A stretch of DNA of 64,000 bases from RPQJ01 sp963726665. GTDB lineage: Bacteria; Pseudomonadota; Gammaproteobacteria; Steroidobacterales; Steroidobacteraceae. A program made the translations under genes and the position numbers. Shown here one piece after another: positions 27,579 to 35,703 of the stretch; the stretch's first letter is position 1; every line of letters begins with the position of its first letter. Below the pieces are notes generated by a model. The model was not told where the DNA came from. It saw only the letters and a list, made by a program, of their open reading frames with translations, and ran no database searches. Location of the stretch: positions 96,534-160,533 of the forward strand of contig CAVSDW010000002.1 in NCBI GenBank assembly GCA_963726665.1. Reading direction: 5' to 3'.

Positions 27579-28499
27579 ATGTTTCGCCTGGCCGGCCGGG
27601 CGCTCCGGGCCCTGTACGGGTTCTGCGCGCTCATCGTCTTCTGCCTGCTCCTGGTGCTGGCCACCCTGCTCGCGGTGGTCCTGCCTGGCCTCGCCTTGCG
27701 CCGCCGCGTGACCCGGTCATTTGCGCGACTCTCGCTGGCGCTGTTCGGCCTGCGCGTCGCGACCTCGGGGATGTCGAACCTGCCCGCGGGCTCCTGCGTC
27801 GTCGTCGCCAATCACTCGAGCAATCTCGACGGAGTCCTGCTGCAGGCCCTCCTGCCGCCACGATTCTCGTTCGTGGTGAAGGGCGAGGCCGCGAGCCTGC
27901 CAGTCGTCGGATTCCTGCTCAATCGAATCGGAGTCGAGTTCGTGGATCGACACAGTCACGGCGGTCGCCAGCGCGGTGCGCGGCGTGTCATCCAGCGCGC
28001 GCTCGAGGGCCAGTCGCTGGTGTTCTTCCCGGAAGGGACCTTCGACGAAACGCCGGGGCTCAAGCGCTTTCACTCGGGCGCGTTCATGGCGGCCGTGCGC
28101 GGCGGCATTCCCGTGGTGCCCGCGGTCATCCGCGGCGCGCGGCGCGCGATGCCGGGCGGCGCCATCTTCCCGCGGCCGGGGCGCATCGAATTCGAGATCC
28201 TGGAACCGCTGCCGGTCGGCGGACCTGACGCCGCGGCCGAACACCTGCGCGACGAGGCACGGCGGCGCATGCTCGCGCGGCTCGATTACCCGGACCTCGC
28301 AATGCAGGCAAACAGGGCCGCAGTCGACGGAGTCGGAGTTGCGTCGGGGTCGCGCGGATGTCCCGTCCGGAGCCCCCGGGGACGTCACGCGTCCCGCCAG
28401 GTCCGGCGTCGAGCCCGCGCAGCAGCTACATGCTCCGCCGGTACTGCCCGCCGACACCGTAGAGCGCGTGCGAGATCGAGCCGAGCGACGCGAACTTGA
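27579..28499 (+). CDS. 1-acyl-sn-glycerol-3-phosphate acyltransferase (PlsC-like) with long C-terminal tail
   Basis: The ATG at 27579 follows a GAGGAA ribosome binding site. The protein has an N-terminal membrane segment, the acyltransferase block NHSSNLD (His79 and Asp84), FPEGTF near residue 151, and a VVPAVIRG motif. This supports phosphatidic acid synthesis in the inner membrane. The last 60 residues are Arg/Ala-rich, resemble no known domain, and overlap the 3-prime end of icmF on the other strand by 74 bp. No alternative frame closes earlier, so the tail may be real or may reflect an undetected indel. Confidence 0.85.
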   Translation: MFRLAGRALRALYGFCALIVFCLLLVLATLLAVVLPGLALRRRVTRSFARLSLALFGLRVATSGMSNLPAGSCVVVANHSSNLDGVLLQALLPPRFSFVVKGEAASLPVVGFLLNRIGVEFVDRHSHGGRQRGARRVIQRALEGQSLVFFPEGTFDETPGLKRFHSGAFMAAVRGGIPVVPAVIRGARRAMPGGAIFPRPGRIEFEILEPLPVGGPDAAAEHLRDEARRRMLARLDYPDLAMQANRAAVDGVGVASGSRGCPVRSPRGRHASRQVRRRARAAATCSAGTARRHRRARARSSRATRT

Positions 28500-31400
28500 C
28501 CGTCTCCATGAGTTCGGCGAACACGTTGCCGCCGTCCGCGGCCGTCTTCTGCAGACGTGCCAGCGCCGCGGGCCGCGCTGCCGCGTTGCGCGCGAGGAAG
28601 TCGTGCACCGAGCGGACCTGGTCGGCCTTCTCTTCCTCGGTGGAGCGGATCAGTTCGGCGCCGCGGTTCTCCTCGTTGCCGTCCTGGGACCCAAGAAACG
28701 TGTTGACGCCGACCACGGGCAGCCGCCCGTCGTGCTTCAGCGTCTCGTAGTACATGCTCTCCTCCTGGATGCGGCTGCGCTGGTACATCGTCTCCATCGC
28801 GCCGAGCACGCCGCCGCGCTCCGAGATCCGGTCGAACTCGCGGTAGACCGCCTCCTCCACCACGTCCGTCAGGTCCTCGACGGCGAACGACCCCTGCCAG
28901 GGGTTCTGCGTCTTGTTGAGCCCGAGTTCCTTGTTGATGATGAGCTGGATCGCGACCGCGCGGCGCACCGACTCCTCGGTCGGCGTCGTGATCGCCTCGT
29001 CGTAGGCGTTGGTGTGCAGGCTGTTGCAGTTGTCGAAGAGCGCATAGAGCGCCTGCAGCGTGGTGCGTATGTCGTTGAACTGGATCTCGCGGGCGTGGAG
29101 GCTGCGGCCTGACGTCTGGATGTGGTACTTGAGCATCTGCGAGCGCGGTCCGCCGCGGTAGAGGTCGCGCATGGCGCGCGCCCAGATGCGCCGCGCGACG
29201 CGCCCGATCACCGCGTACTCCGGGTCCATGCCGTTCGAGAAGAAGAACGAGAGGTTCGGTGCGAAGTCGTCGATCTTCATTCCGCGCGCGAGGTAGTACT
29301 CGACGATCGTGAAACCGTTCGCCAGCGTGAACGCGAGCTGCGAGATCGGGTTCGCGCCCGCCTCGGCGATGTGGTACCCGGAGATCGACACCGAGTAGAA
29401 ATTGCGGACGTTGTTGTCGCTGAAGAACTGCTGCACGTCTCCCATCATGCGCAGCGCAAACTCAGTGGAGAAGATGCAGGTGTTCTGCGCCTGGTCTTCC
29501 TTGAGGATGTCGGCCTGCACCGTGCCGCGCACCAGCGAGAGCGCCTCGGCCCGGATGCGCTCGTAGGTCTCGCGATCGACGAGCAGGTCGCCCGTAACGC
29601 CGATGAGCCCGAGCCCCGAGCCGTCGTGACCCGGCGGCAGCTCGCCCCGGTAACGCGGGCGCTCGCGGTCGCCGTACAGCGCCGCGATCCTGCGCTCTGC
29701 CGCGTCCCATTGTCCCGACTCGCGCAGGTGGCGCTCGACGCGCTGGTCGACTGCGGTGTTCATGTACATCGCGAGAATCATCGGCGCGGGACCGTTGATG
29801 GTCATGGACACCGAGGTCGTCGGCGCACAGAGGTCGAAGCCCGAGTAGAGCCTCTTCATGTCGTCCAGCGTCGCGATGGACACGCCCGAGTTGCCGATGC
29901 GGCCGTAGATGTCGGGACGCTCGTCCGGGTCCTCGCCGTAGAGCGTGGTCGAGTCGAATGCGGTCGAGAGCCGCACGGCGCCGTGGCCCGCGGCCAGGTA
30001 ATGGAAGCGGCGGTTGGTTCGCTCCGGCGCGCCCTCGCCCGCGAACATCCGGATCGGGTCCTCCTCCTCGCGCCGGTACGGGTAGACGCCCGCCGTGTAC
30101 GGAAAGTGCCCCGGCAGGTGCTCCTTGAGCATGAACGCGAGCAAGTCGCCCCAGTCGCGGTACTTCGGGACCGCGAGCTTCGGCACCTTGGTGTGGCTCA
30201 GCGACTCCGTGTAGTTTTCACCGCAGATCTCGCGGCCGCGTACCACGTAGGCGTACTCGGGATCGGTTGCCCCCTTCGCGATCGCGGGCCACTGCCTGAG
30301 CAGTTCCGCGGCCTGCGGGCCGACCGAGTCGAGCGCGTCGTTGTAAGCCTCGCGCAATCGCGCGAGGGAAGCGTCGGCCGGGCTCCCCGGCACCGCCTCC
30401 GGATATCGATCGAGCGGTGCCGGCAGCAACGGGTCCTCGAGCGCGCGCAGCGCCTCGTGCAGGCTGTTGGCGCGGCCCGCGGCCTGCGCGCGATGCTCGA
30501 GGTCGGTCGCGGCCCGCCGCCCGTTGGCCGCGATCTCCGCGAGGTAGCGCGTGCGGCCGGCCGGCACCAGCGAATGGCGCTCGACCAGGTCCACCGGACC
30601 CGGATCCGCGACCTGCCAGCGTTCGGGCGCACCGGATTTCGCTCCCACCCTGGCGCAGAGCGCCGCGAACAGCCGGTTCACGCCCGGGTCGTTGAAGCGG
30701 CTCGCGATGGTCGGGAAAACGGGCACCTCGGCGTCCGGAAGCTGGAAGGCGACGTGATTGCGCCGCCACTGCTTGCGCACGTCGCGCAGCGCATCCTCGG
30801 CGCCGCGCTTCTCGAACTTGTTGAGCGCGATCAGCTCCGCGAAGTCGAGCATGTCGATCTTCTCGAGCTGGCTCGCCGCGCCGTACTCGCTCGTCATGAC
30901 GTAGAGGGGCACGTCGACGAGGTCCACGATCTCGGAATCACTCTGCCCGATGCCCGCGGTCTCGACCACGATCAGGTCGAAGTTCGCGTAGCGAAGAAGG
31001 TTGAGCACGTCGGCGAGCACGGCGCTGGTCGCGAGGTTCTGGCGCCTCGTCGCGAGCGAGCGCATGAATACCTGGCCCGCCGCGAGCGAGTTCATGCGGA
31101 TACGGTCGCCGAGCAGCGCTCCGCCGCTGCGGCGCCGCGTCGGGTCCATTGCCACGACGGCGATGTTCCGGTCGGGGAAATGCCGCACGAATCGCATCAG
31201 GAGCTCGTCGGTCAGGCTCGACTTGCCGGCACCGCCCGTGCCGGTGATGCCGATCACGGGAGCACGGTGCTCGATGCGCGCGACGGCCTTGCGCAGCGTC
31301 TCGCGAAGTCCCGCGACCTCCTCGTCCGCCTCGAGCGCGGAAATCGTGCGTGCGATCTGCTGGTGGTCGCGCGGGCCGACCGGCCCGAAGCGAAACGCGC

Positions 31401-31875
31401 TGCGCTGCTGGTCCTTCACCCGGCGCACCACGTCCTCGATCATCCCGTCGAGGCCGAGCCTGCGGCCGTCCTCCGCCGAATAGATGCGCTCAACGCCGTA
31501 GGCCTCGAGTTCCTCGACCTCGTGCGGTGCGATGGTGCCGCCGCCGCCGACCACGACCCGGATGTGATCCGCGCCCTGCTCGCGAAGCATGTCCACCATG
31601 TAGCGGAAGTACTCGTTGTGGCCGCCCTGGTAGGAACTCACCGCGATGCCGTCGGCATCCTCCTGGATCGCGGCGCGCACGATGTCGGCGACGCTGCGGT
31701 TGTGCCCGAGGTGCACGACTTCGGTCCCGTGCGCCTGCAGCAGGCGGCGGATGATGTTGATCGCGGCGTCGTGCCCGTCGAAGAGCGAAGCGGCGCTGAC
31801 GAAGCGCAGTGGCGCGCCCTCGTCACGGGCCGTGGGTTCGCGTTGCGCGATGCGGGTCGGCTTGCCTGCGGTCAT
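28426..31875 (-). CDS. icmF: Fused isobutyryl-CoA mutase IcmF with built-in GTPase chaperone
   Basis: IcmF rearranges isobutyryl-CoA and n-butyryl-CoA, and some versions act on pivalyl- or isovaleryl-CoA. The 1149-residue protein has a B12-binding domain first (DGHDAA at 33-38, His35 as lower ligand), a MeaB-type GTPase (Walker A GTGGAGKSS with Lys218), a linker, and a C-terminal TIM-barrel mutase domain with TTSVSMTINGPAPMILAMYM and SISGYHIAEAGANP. That order is unique to IcmF among acyl-CoA mutases. It diverges from a TetR gene across a palindrome and faces the beta-oxidation genes to the right. Confidence 0.93.
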   Translation of the reverse strand: MTAGKPTRIAQREPTARDEGAPLRFVSAASLFDGHDAAINIIRRLLQAHGTEVVHLGHNRSVADIVRAAIQEDADGIAVSSYQGGHNEYFRYMVDMLREQGADHIRVVVGGGGTIAPHEVEELEAYGVERIYSAEDGRRLGLDGMIEDVVRRVKDQQRSAFRFGPVGPRDHQQIARTISALEADEEVAGLRETLRKAVARIEHRAPVIGITGTGGAGKSSLTDELLMRFVRHFPDRNIAVVAMDPTRRRSGGALLGDRIRMNSLAAGQVFMRSLATRRQNLATSAVLADVLNLLRYANFDLIVVETAGIGQSDSEIVDLVDVPLYVMTSEYGAASQLEKIDMLDFAELIALNKFEKRGAEDALRDVRKQWRRNHVAFQLPDAEVPVFPTIASRFNDPGVNRLFAALCARVGAKSGAPERWQVADPGPVDLVERHSLVPAGRTRYLAEIAANGRRAATDLEHRAQAAGRANSLHEALRALEDPLLPAPLDRYPEAVPGSPADASLARLREAYNDALDSVGPQAAELLRQWPAIAKGATDPEYAYVVRGREICGENYTESLSHTKVPKLAVPKYRDWGDLLAFMLKEHLPGHFPYTAGVYPYRREEEDPIRMFAGEGAPERTNRRFHYLAAGHGAVRLSTAFDSTTLYGEDPDERPDIYGRIGNSGVSIATLDDMKRLYSGFDLCAPTTSVSMTINGPAPMILAMYMNTAVDQRVERHLRESGQWDAAERRIAALYGDRERPRYRGELPPGHDGSGLGLIGVTGDLLVDRETYERIRAEALSLVRGTVQADILKEDQAQNTCIFSTEFALRMMGDVQQFFSDNNVRNFYSVSISGYHIAEAGANPISQLAFTLANGFTIVEYYLARGMKIDDFAPNLSFFFSNGMDPEYAVIGRVARRIWARAMRDLYRGGPRSQMLKYHIQTSGRSLHAREIQFNDIRTTLQALYALFDNCNSLHTNAYDEAITTPTEESVRRAVAIQLIINKELGLNKTQNPWQGSFAVEDLTDVVEEAVYREFDRISERGGVLGAMETMYQRSRIQEESMYYETLKHDGRLPVVGVNTFLGSQDGNEENRGAELIRSTEEEKADQVRSVHDFLARNAAARPAALARLQKTAADGGNVFAELMETVKFASLGSISHALYGVGGQYRRSM

Positions 31876-31915
31876 GCGTATGCCCCGTTCAATGAGCCTG
31901 GCGCCAGAAGTCTAT

Positions 31916-31933
31916 TCCTACTATTGAGTAGGA
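31916..31933. promoter_or_regulatory. Perfect 7-4-7 palindrome, candidate TetR operator
   Basis: TCCTACT and AGTAGGA form an exact inverted repeat with a four-base spacer, between the divergent icmF and tetR-like starts. It overlaps AT-rich stretches usable as -10 boxes in both directions (GATAAT on plus, TATTAT on minus). Placement and symmetry fit an operator for the adjacent regulator. Confidence 0.65.
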
Positions 31934-32019
31934 TAATACCGGCGAGTATGATTGGGTTCCCTGTCGCCGGTCAATCGGCCGGCAGGCGGGCCCCTGAAGT
32001 GCACCGCGGGAGCCGCTCC

Positions 32020-32700
32020 ATGCCCGAGTCCAGGAAACGCAGCCCCCCGCCCCCCGCCGCATCCGAGGGCTCCCCCTGGGCGGTCAGGCGCAGGCGCCCG
32101 CGCGACCACGACATGAAGCGCGACGCCGTCGTCCGCGCGGCAGCACAGGCGTTCAACGACCGCGGCTATCACCACGTTTCGATTGACGACATCGCTGCGG
32201 CCCTCGGCGTCACCAAGCCCACGATCTACTACTACGTCGCGAACAAGGAACAACTCCTGTTCGAGTGTTTCCGCGCGGGACTCGAGCGCATACGCGAGGC
32301 GGTGCGCGAGGCCGAGCGCCCCGACCGCCCTGCCCGCGAACGCCTGGGCGGCGTGGTGCGCGGATACGCAGAGGCAATCGCCTCGGAATACGGCTGGTGC
32401 ATGGTGCGCGCTCACGAGCACGACCTCGGGCCGGAGATGGGAAGGCAGATCAACGCGCTCAAGTCGGAAATCGACCAGGGCATCCGCCGCCTGCTTCGCG
32501 AGGGGGTGGCCGACGGGTCCATCGGTCCGTGCGACCCGAAGCTCACGGCGTTCGCGATGGCGGGCTCGCTGAACTGGATCGCCCACTGGTATCGCGAAGG
32601 CCAGGCGATGACCGCCAGGCAGGTTGCAGAGGCCTTCGCGACCTTCTTCGAGAACGGACTGCTGCCGCGGCCCGCGCAGGCGGTGGGTGTACGACGCTAA
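32020..32700 (+). CDS. TetR/AcrR family transcriptional regulator
   Basis: The 226-residue protein has a Pro/Arg-rich N-terminus and then the TetR helix-turn-helix (AFNDRGYHHVSIDDIAAALG, VTKPTIYYYVANKEQL), and a C-terminal ligand domain with GSLNWIAHWYREG. ATG at 32020 follows a GGGAG ribosome binding site. It diverges from icmF and precedes thiolase and dehydrogenase genes, so it likely senses an acyl-CoA and controls icmF and itself. The ligand is inferred. Confidence 0.9.
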   Translation: MPESRKRSPPPPAASEGSPWAVRRRRPRDHDMKRDAVVRAAAQAFNDRGYHHVSIDDIAAALGVTKPTIYYYVANKEQLLFECFRAGLERIREAVREAERPDRPARERLGGVVRGYAEAIASEYGWCMVRAHEHDLGPEMGRQINALKSEIDQGIRRLLREGVADGSIGPCDPKLTAFAMAGSLNWIAHWYREGQAMTARQVAEAFATFFENGLLPRPAQAVGVRR

Positions 32701-32708
32701 TCACTGTC

Positions 32709-32738
32709 TTGCGCTGCAAAATCAGCTCGGCTTACACT
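32709..32738 (+). promoter_or_regulatory. Candidate promoter for the thiolase operon
   Basis: TTGCGC (32709-32714) and TACACT (32733-32738) are 18 bp apart, about 85 bp upstream of the thiolase start and just past the tetR-like stop. Confidence 0.4.
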
Positions 32739-32825
32739 CGACCGCCGCGGCGTGACCGCCGATCCCGTTAACTGCTGCAAGCCTGCGCGAGCAGGCGGCC
32801 AGCGAAGAACAGCAAGGGGCCAACC

Positions 32826-34007
32826 ATGAGCGAACAGGTCGTGATCCTCGGCGCGCGACGCACGCCGATCGGGGCATTCCAGGGCGCCCTCGCGGCGCTG
32901 AAGGCCGCCGACCTCGGCGCCGCCGCGGCGCGTGCGGCGGTGGCGGACTCGGGCGTTCCGCCCGACCAGCTCGACGAAGTGATCCTCGGCTGCGTCCTGC
33001 AGGCGGGCCAGGGCCAGGCGCCCGCGCGACAGGCCGCCCTCGCCGCGGGCGTTGCGCTCAGCGTCCCGGCCACGACCGTGAACAAGATGTGCGGCTCCGG
33101 CATGCAGTCGGTGATGCTCGGCGCGGATCGGATCCTCGCAGGCAGTGCCTCGGCGGTGCTCGCCGGCGGCATGGAGTCGATGACGAACGCCCCCTACCTG
33201 CTGCCGAAGGCGCGCGGCGGCTACCGGATGGGCCACGGGGAAATCCTCGACCACATGTTCTACGACGGCCTGCAGAGCCCCTGGGACGGCAAGGCCATGG
33301 GCTGCTTCGCCGACGCCACGGCGGAAAAGTACGGATTCACGCGCGAGGAGCAGGACGCCTTCGCCGCGGAATCCGTGCGTCGCGCCCAGCGGGCAGTGCG
33401 TGACGGCGACTTCGTGGCGGAGATCGCCCCGGTCCTCGTGAAGACCCGCAAGGGCGAGCAGACCATCGCGCAGGACGAAACGCCCTTCACGCTCGACATC
33501 GACAAGATCCCGGGCCTGAAGCCGGCGTTCGCGAAGAACGGCACGGTGACTGCGGCTTCGTCCTCCTCGATCTCCGACGGTGCAGCGGCGATCGTCATCG
33601 CGAACGCTTCGTCTGCGGCGTCGCGCGGACTCGCACCGCTCGCGCGCATCGTCGCCTCCGCAAGTCACGCGCAGGCCCCCGAGTGGTTCACCACCGCCCC
33701 CGCGCCGGCGATACGCAAGGCGCTCGAGCGTGCCGGCTGGAAGGTCTCCGACGTGGACCTCTTCGAGATCAACGAGGCCTTCGCCTGCGTGACCATGGCG
33801 GCGATGCGCGACCTCGGGCTGGACCACGCCCGTGTCAACGTGAACGGTGGTGCCTGCGCGCTCGGCCACCCGATCGGCGCGACCGGCGCTCGTCTCATCA
33901 CGACGCTGGTGCACGCGCTCAGGAAGCGCGGCCTGCGTCGCGGCGTGGCCTCGCAGTGCATCGGCGGCGGCGAGGCTACGGCCATCGCCATCGAGATCGT
34001 CGGCTGA
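32826..34007 (+). CDS. Acetyl-CoA acetyltransferase (thiolase)
   Basis: The 393-residue protein has the nucleophilic Cys89 in VNKMCGSGMQ, the NEAFA motif, the GGACALGHPIGATGAR block with its catalytic His, and a C-terminal QCIGGGEATAIAIE containing the second catalytic cysteine. This is the AtoB/PhaA-type short-chain thiolase, cleaving acetoacetyl-CoA to two acetyl-CoA or the reverse. It leads a run with two dehydrogenases, ETF-QO and acetoacetyl-CoA synthetase, so degradation is the likely direction. Confidence 0.94.
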   Translation: MSEQVVILGARRTPIGAFQGALAALKAADLGAAAARAAVADSGVPPDQLDEVILGCVLQAGQGQAPARQAALAAGVALSVPATTVNKMCGSGMQSVMLGADRILAGSASAVLAGGMESMTNAPYLLPKARGGYRMGHGEILDHMFYDGLQSPWDGKAMGCFADATAEKYGFTREEQDAFAAESVRRAQRAVRDGDFVAEIAPVLVKTRKGEQTIAQDETPFTLDIDKIPGLKPAFAKNGTVTAASSSSISDGAAAIVIANASSAASRGLAPLARIVASASHAQAPEWFTTAPAPAIRKALERAGWKVSDVDLFEINEAFACVTMAAMRDLGLDHARVNVNGGACALGHPIGATGARLITTLVHALRKRGLRRGVASQCIGGGEATAIAIEIVG

Positions 34008-34054
34008 GGCCCCGAGCCCGCAGCCACGCACAGGCGAATCGCCAGGAACCGCGC

Positions 34055-34816
34055 ATGCAACTCAAGGACAAGGTCGTCGTCGTGACCGGGGCCGCGCGAG
34101 GCATCGGCCGGGCCATCGCTGCCGCGTTCGCCGACCGCGGCGCCCGGGTGGCGCTGGTGGACCTGAGCCCGGCGGATCTCGAGACAGCCCGCGCCGACTT
34201 CGCCCAGCGCGGCATCGAGGTGCGGACCTACGCGGCCAATGTCGCCCGTGAAGATCAGGTGATCGCCGCCCTGGACGGCGTCCTCGCCGACTTCGGCCGG
34301 CTCGACGTGCTGGTCAACAATGCCGGCATCATCAAGGACGGGCTGCTCGTCAAGGCCAGGGACGGCGCCGTGACCGGCAAGATGGGACTCGAGCAGTGGC
34401 AGGCGGTCATCGACGTCAACCTGACCGGAGTCTTCCTCTGTGGCCGGGAGGCCGCGGAGCGCATGATCCGGCTGGGGCACGGCGGGCTCATCATCAACAT
34501 CTCGAGCATCTCCAAGTGCGGTAACGCGGGCCAGACGAACTACTCCGCCGCCAAGGCCGGTGTCACCGCCATGGCCGTGGTCTGGGCGAAGGAACTCGCG
34601 CGCCATGGCATCCGCGCGGCGTCGATCGCGCCCGGATTCACGCGCACGGACCTGCTCGCAGGGATGCCGCCCGAGATGCTCGACAAGGTCACCGCGCCCG
34701 TGCCGTTGAAGCGCCTCGCCCAGCCCGAGGAGATCGCGCACACGGCCGTGTTCATCGCCGAGAACGATTACTTCACCGGGCGGGCCATCGACGTGGACGG
34801 TGGCCTTCGCCTCTGA
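34055..34816 (+). CDS. Short-chain dehydrogenase, FabG-like 3-oxoacyl reductase
   Basis: The 253-residue SDR has the cofactor motif TGAARGIG, NNAG, catalytic Ser in ISSIS, and YSAAK (Tyr, Lys). It resembles FabG-type 3-ketoacyl reductases or 3-hydroxyacyl-CoA dehydrogenases. The ATG at 34055 is preceded by CAGGAA; the frame is open farther upstream, but that stretch overlaps the thiolase. Located 47 bp after thiolase and 27 bp before a second SDR. Confidence 0.88.
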   Translation: MQLKDKVVVVTGAARGIGRAIAAAFADRGARVALVDLSPADLETARADFAQRGIEVRTYAANVAREDQVIAALDGVLADFGRLDVLVNNAGIIKDGLLVKARDGAVTGKMGLEQWQAVIDVNLTGVFLCGREAAERMIRLGHGGLIINISSISKCGNAGQTNYSAAKAGVTAMAVVWAKELARHGIRAASIAPGFTRTDLLAGMPPEMLDKVTAPVPLKRLAQPEEIAHTAVFIAENDYFTGRAIDVDGGLRL

Positions 34817-34843
34817 TCGCCCGACCAACGGAGGTCACGAAAC

Positions 34844-35611
34844 ATGCAGATGCAGGACGTGCGCGCCATCGTCACCGGAGGCGCATCGGGCCTCGGACTC
34901 GCGGTCGTGGAAAGCGTGATCGCCGCCGGCGGACAGGCGACATTGCTGGACGTCAACGAGGCGGCCGGCGCGGACACCGTGCAGCGGCTCGGCGCTCGCT
35001 CGCGATTCAGGAAAGTGGACGTCACTTCGGAGAGCGCCGTGGACGAGGCCGTGCACGTTGCGGTCGAAGCCATGGGCGGCCTCAACCTCGCCGTGAACTG
35101 CGCGGGCGTCGGCTGGCCGAAGCGGCTCGTCGGCAAGGATGGCCCCATGCCCGGCGACTTCTTCCGCAAGGTCATCGAGGTCAACCTCGTGGGCACCCTG
35201 CTCGTCTGCAAGGCCGCGGCCGCCGCAATGCAGAAGAACACGCCCAACGCCGGGGGTGAACGCGGCGCCATCGTGATGACGGCGTCGGTCGCCGCCTTCG
35301 ACGGCCAGGTCGGCCAGGTCGCGTATTCGGCCTCCAAGGGCGGCATCGTCGGCATGACGCTGCCCATGGCCCGCGAACTCGCCGCCTTCGGGATCCGCGT
35401 CGTCACCATCGCACCGGGGCTCTTCCTGACGCCGATGATGGCATCGCTGCCGATCGAGGCGCAGGAATCCCTCGGCAAGCAGGTCCCGTTCCCGCCTCGC
35501 CTCGGGCACCCGTCGGAATTCGCGCTGCTGGTCCGCCAGGTCGCCGAGAACCCGATGCTGAACGGCGAGACCATCAGGCTCGACGGTTCCATACGGATGG
35601 CGCCGCGCTGA
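34844..35611 (+). CDS. Short-chain 3-hydroxyacyl-CoA dehydrogenase (HSD17B10-like)
   Basis: The 255-residue SDR has TGGASGLG, NCAGVG, MTASVAAFDGQVGQVAYSAS with catalytic Ser and Tyr, and SKGG Lys. The AFDGQ.GQ.AYSASKGGIVGMTLP.AR stretch (in two parts) is typical of type 2 3-hydroxyacyl-CoA dehydrogenase, which oxidises 3-hydroxybutyryl- and 2-methyl-3-hydroxybutyryl-CoA in short-chain and isoleucine breakdown. GGAGGT ribosome binding site is strong. Confidence 0.88.
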   Translation: MQMQDVRAIVTGGASGLGLAVVESVIAAGGQATLLDVNEAAGADTVQRLGARSRFRKVDVTSESAVDEAVHVAVEAMGGLNLAVNCAGVGWPKRLVGKDGPMPGDFFRKVIEVNLVGTLLVCKAAAAAMQKNTPNAGGERGAIVMTASVAAFDGQVGQVAYSASKGGIVGMTLPMARELAAFGIRVVTIAPGLFLTPMMASLPIEAQESLGKQVPFPPRLGHPSEFALLVRQVAENPMLNGETIRLDGSIRMAPR

Positions 35612-35632
35612 CAATCGTGGTTAGAGTTCGCC

Positions 35633-35646
35633 GGGGCCCGGGCCCC
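35633..35646. other. Perfect 14-base GC palindrome between SDR and ETF-QO genes
   Basis: GGGGCCCGGGCCCC is fully self-complementary and lies in the 92-bp gap. No T tract follows. It may form a cruciform or RNA hairpin that lowers read-through into the ETF-QO gene, or be an operator. Confidence 0.3.
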
Positions 35647-35703
35647 ATTGGCTGATCGAATCGCGGAACACGCTTTGGCTGCACCACGCAGCGGGGGTCC
35701 TCA

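Noticed and set aside
29122..32700. A 1192-codon plus-strand frame across icmF
   Set aside because: It is antisense to icmF for most of its length. Only the last 227 codons (the TetR gene from 32020) are real.
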